Assembly (NCBI RefSeq): GCF_022458745.1
Contig: NZ_JAJJJF010000003.1
Coordinates: 124,001 to 188,000 of the forward strand
Direction: 5' to 3'
Length of the DNA stretch: 64,000 bases
DNA from: Bacillus piscicola
Lineage (GTDB): Bacteria; Bacillota; Bacilli; Bacillales; Marinococcaceae
Shown: positions 52,574 to 61,942 of the stretch, piece after piece
How positions within the stretch are numbered: the first letter of the stretch is position 1
How the letters are laid out: each line of letters begins with the position of its first letter
The notes under the pieces: model-generated
The model's database searches: none
What the model was told of the DNA's origin: nothing
What the model saw: the letters and a program-made list of their open reading frames with translations, nothing else
Position numbers and translations under genes: made by a program

Positions 52574-53356
52574 TTATCTATTAAAATTCGGCTTTCTTTT
52601 ATTTAAAAAAGCAGTAATTCCTTCTTGATAATCTTCACTATCAAAAGAATCATATATTCGTCGGTTCATTTCATCGGTTTCATCCTGCACTCCATCACAA
52701 ACATCTTGAACAATCTTTTTAGAACCTTGTATGGAAGTCAAAGAATTAGCGGCAATTCTTTCAGCATACTTGTAAACCTCTAATTTTAAATCCTCAGGGG
52801 GATATATTTGATTTACCAGTCCCATGTTTTTTGCTTCTTCAGCTAGTATTTTTCTCCCTGAATACAATATGTCTTTCGTGTGAGCTGGCCCTACAAGATC
52901 AACAAGCTGCTTAATACCGAATAAGTTATATACCATCCCTAATTTTGCAGGAGTTATGGCAAATATAGAATCACTTGATGCAAAACGTAAGTCACATGTG
53001 AGCGCAATTTCACATCCTGCCCCTATGCAATAACCTTGAATCATAGCGATTGTCGGTTTATTTAAATGGAGGAGAGCCTGTTCAACCTTTTCTGCAAAAG
53101 TATTGTATTCTTTGGCTAATTGCGAGGATGCACGCACAGAGTTAAACTCACCGATATCGGCACCTGCAGAAAATGACCTTTCGCCTTGTCCTCTAATTAC
53201 TACAGCTCTCACCTTGGAGTTATTTCGCAGTTCCTCTACAATTTCTCCGAGACCTTCCCACATTTCTATCGATATGGCATTACGTTTTCCGGGTCGGTTC
53301 AAATAAATTGTAGCTATTGATCCCTCTGTCTGTGCATAAATACAGTCCCCCATCAA
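52574..53356 (-). CDS. enoyl-CoA hydratase/isomerase-family protein lacking one catalytic Glu
   Basis: 260-residue crotonase-fold protein. Oxyanion-hole segments are SFSAGADIGEF (61-71) and GYCIGAGCEIALTCD (108-122). Glu116 corresponds to the first catalytic glutamate of enoyl-CoA hydratase, but the second (PExxLG) is replaced: TPAKLGM has Ala137 there, and the following GG is missing. It may therefore be an isomerase, hydrolase or other crotonase reaction, not a standard hydratase. It lies nine bases after the CoA-transferase gene. Confidence 0.85.
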   Translation of the reverse strand: MMGDCIYAQTEGSIATIYLNRPGKRNAISIEMWEGLGEIVEELRNNSKVRAVVIRGQGERSFSAGADIGEFNSVRASSQLAKEYNTFAEKVEQALLHLNKPTIAMIQGYCIGAGCEIALTCDLRFASSDSIFAITPAKLGMVYNLFGIKQLVDLVGPAHTKDILYSGRKILAEEAKNMGLVNQIYPPEDLKLEVYKYAERIAANSLTSIQGSKKIVQDVCDGVQDETDEMNRRIYDSFDSEDYQEGITAFLNKRKPNFNR

Positions 53357-53365
53357 TTTACCTCC

Positions 53366-54553
53366 TTATATTATTCCTTTTTCCTGAAGATTTTGAATCT
53401 CATCGTCATGCATCTGTGTGTGTTCTCGTAGTATTTCAAAATTGTGTTCTCCTAACATGGGAGCAGCCATTCCAACACCACCCGGGGTTTCTGACATTTT
53501 TGCTGGAATCCCAAGTACGTCCAGTTTACCTATAGTGGGATGATCAATTTCTTGTACCATGTCCCTAGCTAACACATGCGGATCGGACAAAGCTTGATCA
53601 TACGTGTTGATCGGGCCACCTGGAACACCTGCTTCGTCTAACTTTTCCACCCAAAAATCAGTACCTTCCGTAACAAGTATCTCTTCAATAAGCTTTTCTA
53701 GAATATCTACATTTTTTATACGATCATTTGGCGATGCAAATCTTGGGTCTTGCACCCACTCTGACCTATTGACAACATGGTAACAAAAACGTTCCCAGTT
53801 GCTTTGATTGGCGCCTCCCACAAGGACATACCCATCTTTTGTTTTGTAAGCTTGATATGGAGCACTTATCCGATGTCTTGAGCCGGTTGGTTTCGGTACG
53901 GTTCCTTCAGCAAAATAAGAAGCTGCTTCCCATATCGTCCAGGCTAATCCTGCCTCCATGATGGAAACATCAATATATTGACCCACACCAGATTTAAGTT
54001 TGTAAATATACGCAGCTAATATAGAGTATAAAGCTGTTACCCCCCCTGCTAAATCGTTAATGGCTATTCCTACTTTCACCGGCCTCCCTCCCGGTTCACC
54101 TGTCATACTCATTAACCCCGTCATTCCTTGTGCCATAATGTCAAACCCTCTTTTATCCCGATATGGGCCTGTCTGCCCAAACCCAGAAATGGAGCAGTAA
54201 ATAATTTCTGAATTCACTTTTTTAACATCTTCATATCCTAAACCTAGCTTAGACATAACTCCGGGACGAAAGTTCTCCACTATTACATCTGCTCCTTTTG
54301 CCAACTCCAAAAAAATCTCTTGTCCCTTCTTTTCTTTCAAATTTAATGTTAAACTTTTTTTGTTACGATTAATTTGCATAAAGTTAGCGCTTTCCCCTTT
54401 AATAAATGGTGCAGTTGACCTTGTATCATCACCTTTTTGTTTTTTTTCGATTTTAATTACTTCTGCACCTAAATCACCCAGCACCATTGTACAGTAGGGG
54501 CCTGCCATTACTCTGGTTAAATCAAGAACTTTCATACCCTCTAATGCCTTCAT
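53366..54553 (-). CDS. CaiB/BaiF-family (class III) CoA-transferase
   Basis: 395-residue CoA-transferase: start MKALEGMKVLDLTRVMAGPYCTMVLGDLGAEVIKIE, then NRNKKSLTLNLK and RGFDIMAQGMTGLMSMTG with the catalytic Asp region, and GGANQSNWERFC. It moves CoA between a donor thioester and an imported acid, activating it for the crotonase-like enzyme. First gene of the CoA operon; it diverges from a LysR regulator. Formyl-, succinyl- or carnitinyl-type donors are all possible. Confidence 0.92.
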   Translation of the reverse strand: MKALEGMKVLDLTRVMAGPYCTMVLGDLGAEVIKIEKKQKGDDTRSTAPFIKGESANFMQINRNKKSLTLNLKEKKGQEIFLELAKGADVIVENFRPGVMSKLGLGYEDVKKVNSEIIYCSISGFGQTGPYRDKRGFDIMAQGMTGLMSMTGEPGGRPVKVGIAINDLAGGVTALYSILAAYIYKLKSGVGQYIDVSIMEAGLAWTIWEAASYFAEGTVPKPTGSRHRISAPYQAYKTKDGYVLVGGANQSNWERFCYHVVNRSEWVQDPRFASPNDRIKNVDILEKLIEEILVTEGTDFWVEKLDEAGVPGGPINTYDQALSDPHVLARDMVQEIDHPTIGKLDVLGIPAKMSETPGGVGMAAPMLGEHNFEILREHTQMHDDEIQNLQEKGII

Positions 54554-54692
54554 GTTTTACGCTCCCCTCCATATTTTAAACTTCTTATTACTGAATAGTT
54601 GAAATTCTTTAATTTATGATATAATTAAAAACAATCTTTCTGTTATGAAAAAATGGAATCGCTAAATTAAACATACCCGAGAGGAGTCTGCT

Positions 54693-55691
54693 ATGAACAT
54701 ACATGACTTAGAGATTTTATTAGCTGTTTCAAAAGAGAAGAGTTTAAGATCAGCAGCTGAATCTTTGAATTTAACGCAATCAGCCATTAGCAAAAAGATC
54801 AAATCTATAGAAAAAGATCTGGAAGTTACCTTATATAATAGAAATAACCGAGGAATTACCCTTACTGATGAAGGCCGTGAGTTTTTACAATATGCTAATC
54901 GGGCTTTAGATATATTAAAGGAAGGCATACATACAGTAAAGTTAAAACATGGGCATAACAAAATAATAAAAGTAGGAGTAGCTCCACCATTGATTTCAAT
55001 GGTAGAGAAATTCTGTCACTTTTTCTTAAGCAAGCAAAACACAGTTGAAATTGTCACTTCAAATTCACCTAATATCATTAAAAAACTCCATGAAGGGGCA
55101 TTTGACTATGGCCTATTCGGATCCCACTTAACACCCGGAAAACTTAATGCAGTACGGGTTCATCAACAATACTTTTACTTGGTCGGAAAACGTATTTTTT
55201 TGAAGGATTTTGAGAAGTTTAATGACCTAACATTAACATTCATTCGTGCCGATTTTATTAAAGCTTTATCAACACTTCCGATGGTTTTACCCCAAAGAGG
55301 AATAAATGTAAGAGAAATTATAGATGATATGTATGACCATGAACTGATACAGAATCCTTACGTTGTTGCGGAAGCAGACACATTAGATTTAATTGAGTAC
55401 TTTGTAAAACACCAATATGGCTGTGCGTTTGTTCCCCAAACAAAATTCAACCCATTAAACGATTGCCTCCCCACTGATGATGCCTCCACGAGGCTACGTA
55501 TACAATCAAACAGCAAAAACGATTTATATCGAGTGCCTGTTGATTTTCTTTTCCCAACACGATACGTTTATTTTGCCCAGGCACCCCATATTAAAGAAGA
55601 CATCGTAACAAAAGTGCGTCTGACTTACAAACATAGCTACATAAAAGATAACCGTCTCTGGAAGGATTTACAAAATGAGAACATACCCTAA
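54693..55691 (+). CDS. LysR-family transcriptional regulator
   Basis: 332-residue LysR protein: winged HTH at 1-60 (MNIHDLEILLAVSKEKSLRSAAESLNLTQSAISKKIKSIE) and a substrate-binding domain from ~90. ATG 54693 follows GAGAGGAG. It is transcribed away from the CoA-transferase/TRAP/thioesterase operon across 139 AT-rich bases, the classical layout for a LysR activator of that operon. Confidence 0.92.
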   Translation: MNIHDLEILLAVSKEKSLRSAAESLNLTQSAISKKIKSIEKDLEVTLYNRNNRGITLTDEGREFLQYANRALDILKEGIHTVKLKHGHNKIIKVGVAPPLISMVEKFCHFFLSKQNTVEIVTSNSPNIIKKLHEGAFDYGLFGSHLTPGKLNAVRVHQQYFYLVGKRIFLKDFEKFNDLTLTFIRADFIKALSTLPMVLPQRGINVREIIDDMYDHELIQNPYVVAEADTLDLIEYFVKHQYGCAFVPQTKFNPLNDCLPTDDASTRLRIQSNSKNDLYRVPVDFLFPTRYVYFAQAPHIKEDIVTKVRLTYKHSYIKDNRLWKDLQNENIP

Positions 55692-55819
55692 CAAAGAATC
55701 TTTTTTGTTGAAAAGTGTTTTTAAATGTTTGGCTGTGAATCAAGCTGGAAATAAGCACATATAAGAGCAGCATGAGGGAATAATAAAATTGTCTGTTCAA
55801 GGAGGGAAGGAGCTTTATC

Positions 55820-56194
55820 ATGGAACATGTAAAAGCATTGCTCTTTAAAGGAGTTATGACTTTCTTCGCATTGTGGCTTATTTTGACGGTCGGCTTTGGT
55901 GTTACGGTAGGAAACGTTCTCATTCTCACGGTTATAATCGGTGCCATTTCTTATCCTTTCGATTTGTTTATTTTGCCGAGAATTTTAAATTTCCCGGCGA
56001 CAGTTACTGATTTCGTCGTTTCCTTGTTTATTATCTGGTTATTTGGCCTCGCCTTTTTCACACCAGACATTCCTACTATATATGCTTCCTTACTTGTAGC
56101 TCTTGTCCTGGCGTTTGGCGAGTATTATTTTCACACGTATCTTGCTACACACTTGCTGCCGTCCAACAACCGTCTGCGCATGGATACCCAATAG
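55820..56194 (+). CDS. DUF2512 membrane protein (YndM-like)
   Basis: 124-residue protein with four hydrophobic segments and the LTVIIGAISYPFDLFILPRI stretch typical of the DUF2512/YndM family found in Bacillales. Function unknown. RBS AGGGAAGGAG. Next to a YflT-type stress protein gene. Confidence 0.82.
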   Translation: MEHVKALLFKGVMTFFALWLILTVGFGVTVGNVLILTVIIGAISYPFDLFILPRILNFPATVTDFVVSLFIIWLFGLAFFTPDIPTIYASLLVALVLAFGEYYFHTYLATHLLPSNNRLRMDTQ

Positions 56195-56281
56195 CGCGAT
56201 CAAAAAAATGAGTTTTCCTTCTAGATGCACAGGGTATTGCATGAAAGAAAGCTCATTCCTTGTTAAGGAGGTTCGCCAGCC

Positions 56282-56842
56282 ATGCAAAAGAAAATTATCG
56301 GCGGTGTATTCCAAGATCAGCAAGACGCCATCAATGCAATTGAGGCTTTGAAAATGGATGGTTATGCGACGGAAGACATTTCGGTCTTTTCAAAAAATGA
56401 CAATGATTTGGATGCACTTCGTAATAAAACAGAAGCGGAATCTTTAAACCGGTCCACTGAAACTGGAAAAGGCAAAAACGTCGGTAAAGGTGCAGGTATT
56501 GGGGCTGGCAGCGGTGGTATCCTTGGCGCCATTGTCGGTCTGGGGTTAATCGCTATCCCAGGCTTCGGACAAATTGCTGCTGCAGGACCGATAGCGGCTG
56601 CCCTTGGCGGTGCAGGAGTTGGTGTCGGCGGCGGCGGAATTGTCGGTGCTCTCGTCGGGGCCGGCATACCGGAAGAGCACGCAAAAGACTATGAAAGCTA
56701 TTTAAAACGAAATTATATTGTAGTGCTTGTGGAAGCTGATACGGAGAATGAATCCGGTGTTTATGATACCTTTGCAACCCACCGTACAGCGAACACCCAT
56801 ATGTACCCACAAGATTATCACGGCGGCGGGCATATGCGTTAA
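56282..56842 (+). CDS. general stress protein, YflT-like N terminus with glycine-rich membrane-spanning core
   Basis: 186-residue protein. Residues 1-45 form the YflT/GsP17M-type domain (IIGGVFQDQQDAINAIEALKMDGYATEDISVF). Residues ~65-130 are a Gly/Ala repeat helix pair (GAGIGAGSGGILGAIVGLG, AAGPIAAALGGAGVGVGGGG). The end has a second small domain and a His-rich tail (HGGGHMR). Related B. subtilis proteins belong to the SigB stress regulon; I could not find a clear SigB promoter. A terminator follows. Confidence 0.85.
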   Translation: MQKKIIGGVFQDQQDAINAIEALKMDGYATEDISVFSKNDNDLDALRNKTEAESLNRSTETGKGKNVGKGAGIGAGSGGILGAIVGLGLIAIPGFGQIAAAGPIAAALGGAGVGVGGGGIVGALVGAGIPEEHAKDYESYLKRNYIVVLVEADTENESGVYDTFATHRTANTHMYPQDYHGGGHMR

Positions 56843-56857
56843 TCCCCCTCCCCTAGT

Positions 56858-56890
56858 TGACCAGGCTTGATTCACGCCTGGTCATTTTTA
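56858..56890 (+). terminator. Rho-independent terminator
   Basis: TGACCAGGC (56858-56866) pairs with GCCTGGTCA (56876-56884), then TTTTTAA. Confidence 0.9.
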
Positions 56891-56985
56891 ATGATTTAGC
56901 TCATATTGTTTTCACTGTTTCTTTATCATTGCTACACTAGATGGGAAATCTAAATTACTATATCAATGAAGGAAGTGGCAAGACC

Positions 56986-58011
56986 ATGGCTCGAATCAGA
57001 AGCGAGAAACGACTTCAAGATATTCGTTTTTCGGTCCTTGACCTGTCGTCCATTAAGGAAAACAGCACGATCTCCGAATCGTTTCAGCATACGCTTGAAT
57101 TAGCACGCCATACGGAGAAGCTTGGTTATCACCGCTTTTGGATGGCTGAACATCATAATATGCCATTTATCGGTAGTTCAGCCACCTCTGTTCTTATTGG
57201 CCATGTCGCAGGCGGTACTTCCACCATCCGGGTAGGTTCAGGTGGCATCATGCTCCCCAATCATGCCCCGCTCGTAATTGCAGAACAGTTTGGAACACTC
57301 GAGTCACTCTACCCCGGCCGTATTGATCTTGGGCTCGGGCGCGCCCCTGGCACGGATCAGCTGACAGCTCAGGCGCTTCGCCGCAATAGCAATAGTGGCG
57401 GTCATGATTTCCCGCAACAGCTGGAAGAACTGCGTACCTATTTTGATCCATCCCGCTCCTCTCAACCAATGCCAATCCGGGCTTTTCCCGTGAAAGACAT
57501 TGATATTCCAATTTGGCTGCTCGGATCAAGCGGCTTCAGTGCCCAGCTAGCTGGCCAGCTCGGCCTGCCGTATGCGTATGCGAGTCATTTTTCACCTGAC
57601 AATACTTTGCCGGCTCTGGACCTATACCATCGCACCTTTCAGCCATCAGACGTGCTTTCTGAACCGTATGCGATGGTCTGCGTGAATGTAGTGGCAGCTG
57701 AAACGGACGAAGAAGCAGCCTTTCTCAGTACTTCCTTGCAGCAGCAATTTCTAAATCTAATTCGGCGTACCGAAAAACCCTTGCAACCACCCGTTGAAAA
57801 CATGGAAGAAATGTGGAATGAACAGGAAAAAGCAGCACTCCATCATCAACTTGGAACCTCTATTATTGGCAGTCCTGAAACAACCGCACAAAAATTGCAG
57901 GATTTCGCAGATGACACCTTGGCAAATGAATTAATGATTCATTCACAAATCTACGACCATCAGGCGCGGCTGCGTTCTTACGAAATTGTCGCGAACATTT
58001 TTCACGAATAA
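56986..58011 (+). CDS. luciferase-like (LLM) flavin-dependent oxidoreductase
   Basis: 341-residue LLM protein of the widespread YceB/YwcH type: [54 protein letters not shown]-type start, [42 protein letters not shown] (about 75-118), [26 protein letters not shown] 56986 follows GAAGGAAG; 15 residues of upstream frame have no family match. The natural substrate of this group is mostly unknown. It is followed after 30 bases by a cyclase-family gene and may be co-transcribed. Confidence 0.88.
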   Translation: MARIRSEKRLQDIRFSVLDLSSIKENSTISESFQHTLELARHTEKLGYHRFWMAEHHNMPFIGSSATSVLIGHVAGGTSTIRVGSGGIMLPNHAPLVIAEQFGTLESLYPGRIDLGLGRAPGTDQLTAQALRRNSNSGGHDFPQQLEELRTYFDPSRSSQPMPIRAFPVKDIDIPIWLLGSSGFSAQLAGQLGLPYAYASHFSPDNTLPALDLYHRTFQPSDVLSEPYAMVCVNVVAAETDEEAAFLSTSLQQQFLNLIRRTEKPLQPPVENMEEMWNEQEKAALHHQLGTSIIGSPETTAQKLQDFADDTLANELMIHSQIYDHQARLRSYEIVANIFHE

Positions 58012-58041
58012 GTTACTTCTGTAAAAAGGAGAGCGGTACGC

Positions 58042-58692
58042 ATGCCATTTACAAAAATAGTAGACCTTTCCATTCCACTAACGAGTGACACTATTGTCTA
58101 TCCCGGAGACCCGGAACCTGATATTTCACAGGCCGCCTCTATTGAAATAGACGGATACAATGTCAGCAAACTCATTATTGGATCTCATACTGGTACCCAC
58201 GTTGATGCCCCGTACCATATTAATCCAACGGGGCACCGAATTGATGAATCACCTTTAGAGCAATTTATCGGGGAAGGGGTGCTGATCGATGTCACACATA
58301 AAGCACCGGAGTCAGGGATTTCCTTTAAGGATGTAGAAACATATTTACCACTGTTGCATGCAGGGAAAATAGCTCTTTTCCACACAGGCTGGTCTCAGCA
58401 CCTTGGTACGAAACACTATTATAATCATCCCTACATTACAAAGGAGGTAGTAGAAGCGTTCTTGAAGCGGGGCATTCGTACTTTTTTTATCGACGCTTTA
58501 AACATTGACCCACCAGATGGGAGTTCATTTGCTGCCCACGACGCCATTACGAAAGCGAATGGCATCATTGGAGAGAACTTTACTAATTTTGCTGAAATCG
58601 ACTTTGACAAACCGCTCATCATCGCTCTTCCTTTAAAGCTAACAGGTTTGGATGGTTCACCTGTTCGCGCAATAGCGGCCAAAACTAAATAA
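58042..58692 (+). CDS. cyclase-family metal-dependent hydrolase (kynurenine formamidase-like fold)
   Basis: 216-residue protein of the cyclase/KynB superfamily: IDLS-type start (IVDLSIPLTSDTIVYPGDPEP) and the metal motif GSHTGTHVDAPYH (about 52-64), HxGTHxDxPxH. Known members hydrolyse N-formylkynurenine, isatin or other amide/lactam and ester bonds. Without tryptophan genes nearby, N-formylkynurenine is not favoured. RBS AAAGGAGAG. Confidence 0.88.
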   Translation: MPFTKIVDLSIPLTSDTIVYPGDPEPDISQAASIEIDGYNVSKLIIGSHTGTHVDAPYHINPTGHRIDESPLEQFIGEGVLIDVTHKAPESGISFKDVETYLPLLHAGKIALFHTGWSQHLGTKHYYNHPYITKEVVEAFLKRGIRTFFIDALNIDPPDGSSFAAHDAITKANGIIGENFTNFAEIDFDKPLIIALPLKLTGLDGSPVRAIAAKTK

Positions 58693-58753
58693 AGGGTCTA
58701 ACGTCACAGATGGCCCTTAACTGAAAATAGTTCCAAATATTCAAAATAGTATG

Positions 58754-58783
58754 TTGACAAATCTAATGTAAGCGCTTTATAAT
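58754..58783 (+). promoter_or_regulatory. sigma-A promoter for the riboswitch-codBA transcript
   Basis: Perfect TTGACA (58754-58759) and TATAAT (58778-58783) separated by 18 bases; transcription should begin near 58790. TGTAAGCGCTTTAT (58768-58781), inside the spacer, partly resembles a CcpA cre site but differs at the last two consensus bases. Confidence 0.85.
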
Positions 58784-58807
58784 GAAATCAACAATTTGAA
58801 TACTGAA

Positions 58808-58930
58808 TACTTTCTCTAGGGTTCCGTTCTATCACTTCAGATGAAGTCTGGTCCGAGGGGGAATGTTATGACACTTGGAAGGAAAAGTCCGGTGAAGAAT
58901 ATTTATTCTTGCCGGGCTTTTCCTTTTTCT
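58808..58930 (+). ncRNA. variant ykkC-class riboswitch with intrinsic terminator
   Basis: The leader contains CTAGGGTTCCG (58816-58826), the hairpin ACTTCA-GA-TGAAGT, CTGGTCCGAG (58848-58857), ACACTTGG (58871-58878) and GGAAAAGTCCGG (58881-58892), in the order and spacing of ykkC RNAs. Where guanidine-I RNAs have ACACACGG and GCCCGGGAGA this one has ACACTTGG and GTCCGGTGAA, so it is a variant whose ligand may not be guanidine. Its 3' segment pairs with GCCGGGCTTTTCC (58911-58923) to make a long stem followed by TTTTTCT, a terminator that overlaps the aptamer. Ligand binding would thus permit read-through into codBA. Confidence 0.8.
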
Positions 58931-59011
58931 AAGGGGGTGAAATCTAATTTCTGTTGCAGTGGCTATTTGGTTCACCTTTATTCAGAATAATCAAAATAAG
59001 GAGGAGTTACT

Positions 59012-60289
59012 ATGGGTTTGAAAGATAAAGAGTTTTCTTTGGAACCTGTCCCTCAGTCGCACCGTAATGGTTTTTGGAAAATGCTGGTCGTCATGCTTGG
59101 TTTGACGTTTTTTTCCGCTAGTATGTGGTCAGGAGGAACACTTGGCGTTGGTTTAACCTTCACGCAATTCATCTTGGTCGTATTGGCCGGAAATCTTGTG
59201 CTTGGCCTATATACAGGCTCACTTGCATATATCGCTGCCAAAACAGGCCTTTCCACCCATCTGCTCGCCCGCTACGCTTTCGGCGAAAAAGGTTCTTATC
59301 TTTCCTCGTTTATGTTAGGCGCGACTCAAGTCGGCTGGTTCGGAGTCGGCGCTGCCATGTTTGCCCTACCCGTTCAAATTGTGACCGGCATCAATGAATA
59401 CGCTCTTATCTTTATAAGCGGAATACTCATGACGGCCACTGCCTACTTTGGAATGCAAGCTTTAGCGATTCTCAGCTTTATTGCCGTTCCTTCCATTGCA
59501 ATTTTAGGCAGCTTCTCTGTATTCAAGGCAACGGATAACGTCGGTGGCTTTCAAGGCCTTATTGATTATCAGCCTGCTGAATTTATGGGACTGGCTGCAG
59601 CTGTAACTGTCTGTATCGGTTCATTTATCAGTGCAGGCACCTTAACCCCTGACTTCACCCGTTTCGCAAAAAACAAAACATCAGGTGTGGTAACAACACT
59701 CATCGCCTTTTTTATCGGTAACTCCCTTATGTTTGTCTTCGGTGCAATAGGGGCTATTTCCACCGGTGAATCAGACATTTCAGAGGTAATGTTTACACAA
59801 GGTTTAATTATCCCCGCGATTATCGTATTAGGTTTTAACATTTGGACGACAAATGATAATGCCCTTTACGCCTCCAGCCTCGGCTTTTCCAACATCACGA
59901 AAATCTCTAAAAACAAAATTGTTATTTTTAACGGGCTTATCGGAACTGTGTTTGCGATGTGGCTCTATAACAACTTTACAGGTTGGTTGGACTTCTTAGG
60001 TACCTTCCTGCCACCAATTGGCGCGATTATTTTGGCAGACTTTTTCATTGTCAATAAGAGAGCCTACAAAGCATACCAAGCGATGCAGTTTAAAGCAGTC
60101 CGCTGGTCGGCGCTTTCCGCTTGGGCTATTGGAATCCTAGCCGCCCATTTTATACCGGGGATTGCGCCAATTAATGCCTTAATTGCATCAGCCCTCTCAT
60201 ACGTTATCATTGTAAAAATAACAGAACGTAACACAAAAATACCGGAAGAGGTACACCCTCCTACTACAGAAAAAGATAAGGTGATGTAA
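59012..60289 (+). CDS. codB: cytosine permease (NCS1 family)
   Basis: 425-residue NCS1-family permease with twelve membrane segments; FSASMWSGGTLGVGLTFTQF, ARYAFGEKGSYLSSFMLGATQVGWFGVG, and WTTNDNALYASSLGFSNITKISK are CodB-like segments. RBS AAGGAGGAG. codA follows after three bases. Expression is governed by the riboswitch leader at 58808-58930. Confidence 0.92.
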   Translation: MGLKDKEFSLEPVPQSHRNGFWKMLVVMLGLTFFSASMWSGGTLGVGLTFTQFILVVLAGNLVLGLYTGSLAYIAAKTGLSTHLLARYAFGEKGSYLSSFMLGATQVGWFGVGAAMFALPVQIVTGINEYALIFISGILMTATAYFGMQALAILSFIAVPSIAILGSFSVFKATDNVGGFQGLIDYQPAEFMGLAAAVTVCIGSFISAGTLTPDFTRFAKNKTSGVVTTLIAFFIGNSLMFVFGAIGAISTGESDISEVMFTQGLIIPAIIVLGFNIWTTNDNALYASSLGFSNITKISKNKIVIFNGLIGTVFAMWLYNNFTGWLDFLGTFLPPIGAIILADFFIVNKRAYKAYQAMQFKAVRWSALSAWAIGILAAHFIPGIAPINALIASALSYVIIVKITERNTKIPEEVHPPTTEKDKVM

Positions 60290-60292
60290 AAA

Positions 60293-61552
60293 ATGATCAT
60301 TACGAATGCCAAGCTTCCACAAACAGAGCAATTGGTAGATATTTATATGGAAGACGGTATAATCGAAAAAATAACAACAGCGGGTAAAACTAATAGAGAT
60401 AATACACTGGATGCAGACGGGAGATTAGTGCTTCCGCCATTTGTCGATCCACATATTCATCTCGACTCCACATTAACAGCCGGACAGCCAAAATGGAATA
60501 AAAGCGGCACCTTATTTGAAGGAATTGAGAGATGGTCCGAACGCCGTCAGTTACTGACAAAGAAGGACGTGAAGGAACGTGCAAAAAGAGCGCTGGAAAT
60601 GGAAATTTCATATGGCGTCCAACATGTACGAACTCATGTGGATACGACAGATCCTGAACTAACGGGGCTTCACGCTTTATTAGAGCTAAAAGAAGAACTT
60701 GCTTCTTGTATCGACTTACAACTAGTTGCGTTCCCGCAAGAAGGTATTCTTTCTTCGGAGCAGGGGCAAGATCTTTTAGAAGAGGCACTTCGGTTAGGTG
60801 CTGACGGTGTAGGTGGGATTCCGCATTTTGAGTATACGCGGGAGTACGGTGTTGAATCAGTAAAAATTGCCTTTCAATTAGCCGAAAAGTACGATCGTTT
60901 TGTGGATATTCATTGTGACGAAACGGATGACGAGCAGTCTCGCTTTATCGAAGTAGTGGCCGCTGAAGCATTGCGAACAGGCTTAGGAAAGCGCGTCACG
61001 GCAAGCCACACAACCGCTATGCATTCGTATAACAATGCCTATACAGCTAAACTTTTTAAACTACTGGAAAAAGCGGACATGAACATAATCGCGAATCCTT
61101 TAATAAACATCCACTTGCAGGGTCGTTTTGACTCTTACCCAAAACGACGAGGAATTACGAGAGTAAAAGAGCTGATGGAGTCTGGTATTAACGTAGCATT
61201 TGGCCATGATAATATCTTTGATCCGTGGTACCCGTTAGGAACGGGGAACATGCTGCAAGTCCTTCATATGGGCGTGCATATTTGTCAATTGCTCGGCTAT
61301 GATGAGATTAGCAAATCCTTCGATTTAATTACAACAAATAGTGCGCGTACCTTGAATATAGAGGATAATTACGGGATTACAGAAGGTAAACCTGCCAATC
61401 TTATTATCCTCGATGCGGGCGACGAATTCGAGACACTACGCCGCCAAGCCGCCGTCGTGTATTCAATCCGCCGCGGAGAAATCATCTCCGAAACAACACC
61501 AAGTAAATCCTCTATCATACTAAGAAAAGAGGACGAAAGCAGTTCACACTAG
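60293..61552 (+). CDS. codA: cytosine deaminase
   Basis: 419-residue amidohydrolase very like E. coli CodA: metal site [17 protein letters not shown] with the catalytic Glu, [41 protein letters not shown] and [20 protein letters not shown]. Converts cytosine to uracil and ammonia in the cytoplasm; CodA proteins also act on isoguanine and creatinine-like compounds. Start ATG 60293, overlapping nothing; coupled in operon with codB. Confidence 0.95.
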   Translation: MIITNAKLPQTEQLVDIYMEDGIIEKITTAGKTNRDNTLDADGRLVLPPFVDPHIHLDSTLTAGQPKWNKSGTLFEGIERWSERRQLLTKKDVKERAKRALEMEISYGVQHVRTHVDTTDPELTGLHALLELKEELASCIDLQLVAFPQEGILSSEQGQDLLEEALRLGADGVGGIPHFEYTREYGVESVKIAFQLAEKYDRFVDIHCDETDDEQSRFIEVVAAEALRTGLGKRVTASHTTAMHSYNNAYTAKLFKLLEKADMNIIANPLINIHLQGRFDSYPKRRGITRVKELMESGINVAFGHDNIFDPWYPLGTGNMLQVLHMGVHICQLLGYDEISKSFDLITTNSARTLNIEDNYGITEGKPANLIILDAGDEFETLRRQAAVVYSIRRGEIISETTPSKSSIILRKEDESSSH

Positions 61553-61942
61553 TTTCTATTTTATAAGAAGAGGCAGGGTCAAATCTAAAAATGGTTATTG
61601 AAAAGTCGAACAACGTGATGAAAGTATATTCTACGTGTAGTCAAAATCCTGTGGGAACAGCATGAGCCGAAGACTATCTAACCAAGGCGATGGAACAAAG
61701 GCTAAGATCGCCACGTCCTGTGGCAACGCCTTTGTGACCCACATCCTGTTGGCCCGAGGCCGTGACCGCGGAAAGCGAAGTATGTTGACGGAACGACATT
61801 AGCTTACTGCCTTAACCAAATAATCCGACCGTACTGTATTCAACCGTTCGGATTATAAGTATGGTAAAATGTTGTACAGATCTTCTGTCGAGAGTCTGAA
61901 CAAAACACGGAAAATCAAACTCATATAGAGGGGAATATCTTC
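61553..61942. other. 390-base intergenic region holding repeat copy 2 and an inverted repeat
   Basis: No gene is visible. It contains the dispersed repeat at 61606-61803 and, after it, ATAATCCGA (61820-61828) with TCGGATTAT (61848-61856), an inverted repeat with a 19-base loop. The ywbE promoter probably lies in 61855-61925. codA has no clear U-tailed terminator before the repeat. Confidence 0.6.
61606..61803. repeat. dispersed intergenic repeat (copy 2)
   Basis: Shares the modules of 11976-12105: CCTGTGGGAACAGCATGAGC, CGAAGAC, and GACCGCGGAAAGCGAAGT near the right end, but with an unrelated middle containing an inverted pair (CCAAGGCGATGGAACAAAGG and CGCCTTTG region). Its right part reads TTGACGGAACGACATTAGC. 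Confidence 0.6.

Noticed and set aside
56362-56667. 101-codon minus-strand Pro/Ala-rich frame
   Set aside because: It is the antisense shadow of the Gly/Ala-rich core of the stress protein.
58768-58781. CcpA cre site in the codBA promoter
   Set aside because: TGTAAGCGCTTTAT fails the cre consensus at the last two bases; overlap with the promoter spacer may be chance.
58808-58930. Calling the leader a plain guanidine-I riboswitch
   Set aside because: Two conserved blocks of guanidine-I RNAs are changed, and the downstream genes handle cytosine; the ligand is left open.
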